Shown here: positions 7,065-9,212 of the stretch, one piece after another
How the letters are laid out: each line of letters starts with the position of its first letter
How positions within the stretch are numbered: position 1 is the first letter of the stretch
NCBI GenBank assembly: GCA_030597775.1
Contig: JAUVRF010000045.1
Location: forward strand, 1 to 9,212
DNA from: Methanobacteriota archaeon
Lineage (GTDB): Archaea > Thermoplasmatota > DTKX01 > GCA-020343715
DNA length: 9,212 bases
Reading direction: 5' to 3'
Notes under the pieces: generated by a model
Databases searched by the model: none
What the model saw: only the letters and a program-made list of their open reading frames with translations
Told to the model about the DNA's origin: nothing
Program-made: the position numbers and the translations under genes

Positions 7065-7087
7065 TGATGACGCAATGTAGGCCGCAC

Positions 7088-8170
7088 GTGACCGACGAGT
7101 TCTACGTGGCGGGGCATGTGCTATCGGGGGGTCGGTTCTTCGATGGTCACGTGTTGGTCGATGGCGGCAGCGTGGTCGCCGTCGTGGAAGGCCCCCCACC
7201 TGTGCCACCCCAGGCCACGGGCCTCGTCCTCCCGGGCCTCATCAACGCCCACACCCACGTGGGCGACGCGGCCGTGCCCCCGCCACCGCCGGACCTGGGT
7301 CCGGCCGGGATCTTCCCGCCACCGGACGGTTACAAGCACAGGATGCTCGCCAATCTTCCCCAGGAGGAGCTGGAGGCGGGCATCACCCGGTACCTGGACC
7401 TCATGGGGGCCCAGGGCACCGTCGAGCACACCGACTTCCGGGAGGGCGGGCTCCCTGGCGTTGACCTGTTCCGAAGGGCATCCGATCGAGCGGAGGCGCC
7501 ACCCCGTGGCCGCATCTTCGGTCGCCCAGCCGGCATGGAGTTCGACCCAAGGGAGCTGGCCGAGCTCCTTGCCTCGGTGGATGGCATCGGACTCTCCGCG
7601 GCCATGGACTGGCCCCGGGAGCTGACCAGGGACGTGGTGACGGCCGCCCACGACATGGGCAAGCCCGTAGCGCTCCACTGCTCCGAGTCGGAGAGGGAGG
7701 AGCTGTCCTGGGTGCTGGACCTGGAGCCCCAGTTCCTCGTGCACATGGTCTTCGGCACGGACCAGGACTTCCGGGACCTGGCCGCTGCTGGCGTACCCGT
7801 GGTGGTGTGCCCCCGGTCGACCCACAGGTTCACGAATGCCCCTCCCGTGGTGGCGATGGCCCGGGCCGGGGTGCAGCTGCGGGTCGGGTCCGACAATGCG
7901 ATGCTCCAGGGCCCCTCGGTACTCGACGACCTCATCCTCCTGTGGTCACAACCAGGGGTCCGAGAACATCTGGACCCGATGGAGATGCTTGCCTGGGTCC
8001 TCGGTTCTGCGAAGGGTTCAAATATGCATGGCGATATTGGAGTCTACGCCGGGTCCAGGGACCTGGCTGTGCTGACCTTCGAGGGGTCAGACCCGCTCGC
8101 ATTCATCGAGGGTCCTCACGCACCCAGCGCGAAGCTGGTCATGATCGAGGGTCGAGTCTGGAGGCGGTGA
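7088..8170 (+). CDS. Metal-dependent amidohydrolase, substrate unknown
   Basis: This 360-residue protein belongs to the amidohydrolase superfamily (TIM-barrel metal hydrolases and deaminases such as cytosine deaminase or imidazolonepropionase). An N-terminal beta-sandwich strand set (about 4-49) leads into LPGLINAHTH with metal ligands H55 and H57. Further likely ligands are H197 (ALHCSE), H219 (LVHMVFG) and D269 (VGSDN). The C-terminal strands (about 320-360) complete the sandwich. A proline-rich loop follows the HxH motif (PPPPP at 64-68, PPPDGYKHRM at 77-86). No signal peptide or membrane segment is seen, so it is cytosolic. Start choice: GTG at 7088 sits about 28 nt from a TATA-like box. 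The in-frame ATGs at 7064 and 7067 lack a good Shine-Dalgarno and are followed by codons (CAA, TGT, AGG) unlike the rest of the gene. A TTG at 6974 is less likely still. The gene is tightly coupled to the downstream CBS gene. The reaction cannot be named from sequence alone. Confidence 0.88.
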   Translation: MTDEFYVAGHVLSGGRFFDGHVLVDGGSVVAVVEGPPPVPPQATGLVLPGLINAHTHVGDAAVPPPPPDLGPAGIFPPPDGYKHRMLANLPQEELEAGITRYLDLMGAQGTVEHTDFREGGLPGVDLFRRASDRAEAPPRGRIFGRPAGMEFDPRELAELLASVDGIGLSAAMDWPRELTRDVVTAAHDMGKPVALHCSESEREELSWVLDLEPQFLVHMVFGTDQDFRDLAAAGVPVVVCPRSTHRFTNAPPVVAMARAGVQLRVGSDNAMLQGPSVLDDLILLWSQPGVREHLDPMEMLAWVLGSAKGSNMHGDIGVYAGSRDLAVLTFEGSDPLAFIEGPHAPSAKLVMIEGRVWRR

Positions 8171-8171
8171 G

Positions 8172-9026
8172 ATGAAGATGCCCAAGATCAGTGAGTACAT
8201 GACCAAGGACCCGATCTTCCTGTACGTCCCCGGCACCCGCCGGGAGGCCATGAAGATCTTTGTCAACAAGACCATCTCGGGTGTTCCCGTGCTCAGGGAG
8301 GACGACGACAAGCTGGTGGGCATCATCACCAGGGCGGACGTGTTCGCCAAGCCCAACGAGGACCAGCTGGCCATGATCATGCGCAAGGACCCGGTCACTT
8401 GCGGTTGCGACTGCACCCTGGACGTGGCCGCCAAGCGGATGATCGACAACAACATCCACAGGCTGCCCATCCTCGACGATAACGAGAAGCTGGTGGGCGT
8501 CATCTCCCCCTTCGACATCCTGGCCTACATCGAGAAGTTGGACCTGGACCAGACCGTGGAGACCGTCATGCGCAAGGGCGTGGTCCCGCTGTACGGCAAG
8601 ATGCCCGCGAACGTGGCCCTGGAGGTCATGAAGCTCACCGGTGCCAAGGCCCTTCCCGTGCTGGACGACGAGGCCAAGGTGGGCGGCATCATCACTGACA
8701 GGGACATCTACGCACAGATCCACATCGATTCCAAGATGGTGGAGTCCGAGCTGGGTCCCGAGACCGAGGAGGACCCTTGGACGTGGGACAGCCTGCGGAA
8801 CATCATGAAGCTCTACCACGACGTCGGCAAGGTGGAGATACCAAATACCCCCATAGAGGAGTTCATGGTGACGGACCCCGATACCGTCCAGCTGAAGACC
8901 TCCGTCTCCAAGGCGGCCCGGTCGCTCACCCTGGGGCGCTACAACCAGCTACCCGTCCTCGACGTGCGCGAGCACCTGGCGGGAATGATCTTCGACGTGG
9001 ACCTTTTGACCGTCCTTGTCAAATAG
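8172..9026 (+). CDS. Four-CBS-domain protein (tandem Bateman modules)
   Basis: This 284-residue soluble protein consists almost entirely of CBS domains, which typically bind adenine nucleotides or S-adenosylmethionine and act as energy or ligand sensors. Repeats are at about 7-60 (ISEYMTKDPIFLYVP ... VPVL ... GIITRADV), 65-120 (ending VGVISPFDILAYI), 126-182 (ending GGIITDRDIYA) and 228-281 (ending GMIFDVDLLTVL). CBS3 and CBS4 are separated by a linker of about 45 residues with an acidic and tryptophan-containing stretch (ETEEDPWTWDS). CBS2 holds a cysteine cluster, CGCDC (77-81). No catalytic domain is attached. The ATG is one nucleotide after the amidohydrolase stop, with GGAGG 8 nt upstream inside that gene, so the two are co-translated and may be functionally linked. 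The ligand is unknown. Confidence 0.93.
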   Translation: MKMPKISEYMTKDPIFLYVPGTRREAMKIFVNKTISGVPVLREDDDKLVGIITRADVFAKPNEDQLAMIMRKDPVTCGCDCTLDVAAKRMIDNNIHRLPILDDNEKLVGVISPFDILAYIEKLDLDQTVETVMRKGVVPLYGKMPANVALEVMKLTGAKALPVLDDEAKVGGIITDRDIYAQIHIDSKMVESELGPETEEDPWTWDSLRNIMKLYHDVGKVEIPNTPIEEFMVTDPDTVQLKTSVSKAARSLTLGRYNQLPVLDVREHLAGMIFDVDLLTVLVK

Positions 9027-9050
9027 AACCAGAACCCGGAGGCCCCCTTC

Positions 9051-9212
9051 ATGCAACAGGACCATGACCTTGCCGACCAGGAAACGCGAGAGGCGGTCAC
9101 CTCCCTGGCCAAGCGCCGTGGTTACCTTTGGCCGTCCTTCGAGCTGTACGGCGGCATGAGGGGCTTTTACGACTACGGTCCCTTGGGCACCGCCCTCAAG
9201 CGGAACATCCAG
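9051..9212 (+). CDS. glyS: Glycyl-tRNA synthetase, N-terminal 54 codons only
   Basis: The enzyme charges tRNA-Gly with glycine using ATP. The visible start contains the class II GlyRS signature of the archaeal/eukaryotic alpha2 type: SLAKRRGYLWPSFELYGG, then MRGFYDYGPLGTALKRNI. The ATG at 9051 has GGAGG 8 nt upstream (9038-9042). It begins 24 nt after the CBS gene stop on the same strand, so it may be the third gene of the unit. The frame is open to the window edge, and the rest of the enzyme lies outside. The subtype call is based on this motif. The bacterial alpha/beta enzyme lacks it. Confidence 0.93.
   Translation, partial: MQQDHDLADQETREAVTSLAKRRGYLWPSFELYGGMRGFYDYGPLGTALKRNIQ

Noticed and set aside
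6974..7087. An amidohydrolase start at TTG 6974 or ATG 7010
   Set aside because: Neither has a ribosome binding site, and the added residues overlap the inverted repeats and the TATA-like box and do not look like the superfamily N-terminus.
1..9212. CRISPR array, insertion sequence, integrase or defence system
   Set aside because: No regularly spaced direct repeats, transposase motifs or known defence domains are visible on either strand. The window is a housekeeping region.

Overview
This window comes from an archaeon, very probably a euryarchaeote of the Thermoplasmatota type with high GC. The evidence is an RNA polymerase cluster in the archaeal order H-B-A'-A'' with a single, unsplit B subunit, a tRNA with bulge-helix-bulge introns and no encoded CCA, AT-rich TATA-like boxes in otherwise GC-rich spacers, and an archaeal/eukaryotic-type glycyl-tRNA synthetase. 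The lineage is my inference. The archaeal assignment is firm.

Layout. From about 6640 down to 1, everything is on the minus strand: rpoH (6640-6389), rpoB (from 6375), rpoA1 (2903-150), and the first 49 codons of what is probably rpoA2 (149 to the edge). The four genes are nearly contiguous: rpoH and rpoB are separated by 13 nt, and the rpoA1 stop abuts the next ATG. They should be one transcription unit making the catalytic core of RNA polymerase. Upstream on the same strand is tRNA-Lys(UUU) (6922-6791). It carries two introns, one of 38 nt in the D-loop and one of 20 nt in the anticodon loop. At about 6956-6977 lies an AT-rich palindrome that appears to separate two divergent transcription units.

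To the right, on the plus strand, are a metal-dependent amidohydrolase of unknown substrate (from about 7088), a four-CBS-domain protein starting one nucleotide after the amidohydrolase stop, and the start of glycyl-tRNA synthetase, which runs off the right edge.

Main oddities. (1) rpoB has no stop codon where its conserved sequence ends. The frame runs about 300 nt into rpoA1, and one extra G in a G5 tract would restore a TGA exactly at the rpoA1 start. This suggests a one-base indel (sequencing error or real mutation) or slippage. (2) The tRNA-Lys has two introns, one at a non-canonical D-loop site. (3) No convincing promoter separates the tRNA from rpoH, so the two may share a transcript. 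Nothing in the window looks like a CRISPR array, a defence island or a mobile element; the protein-coding content is mainly housekeeping.
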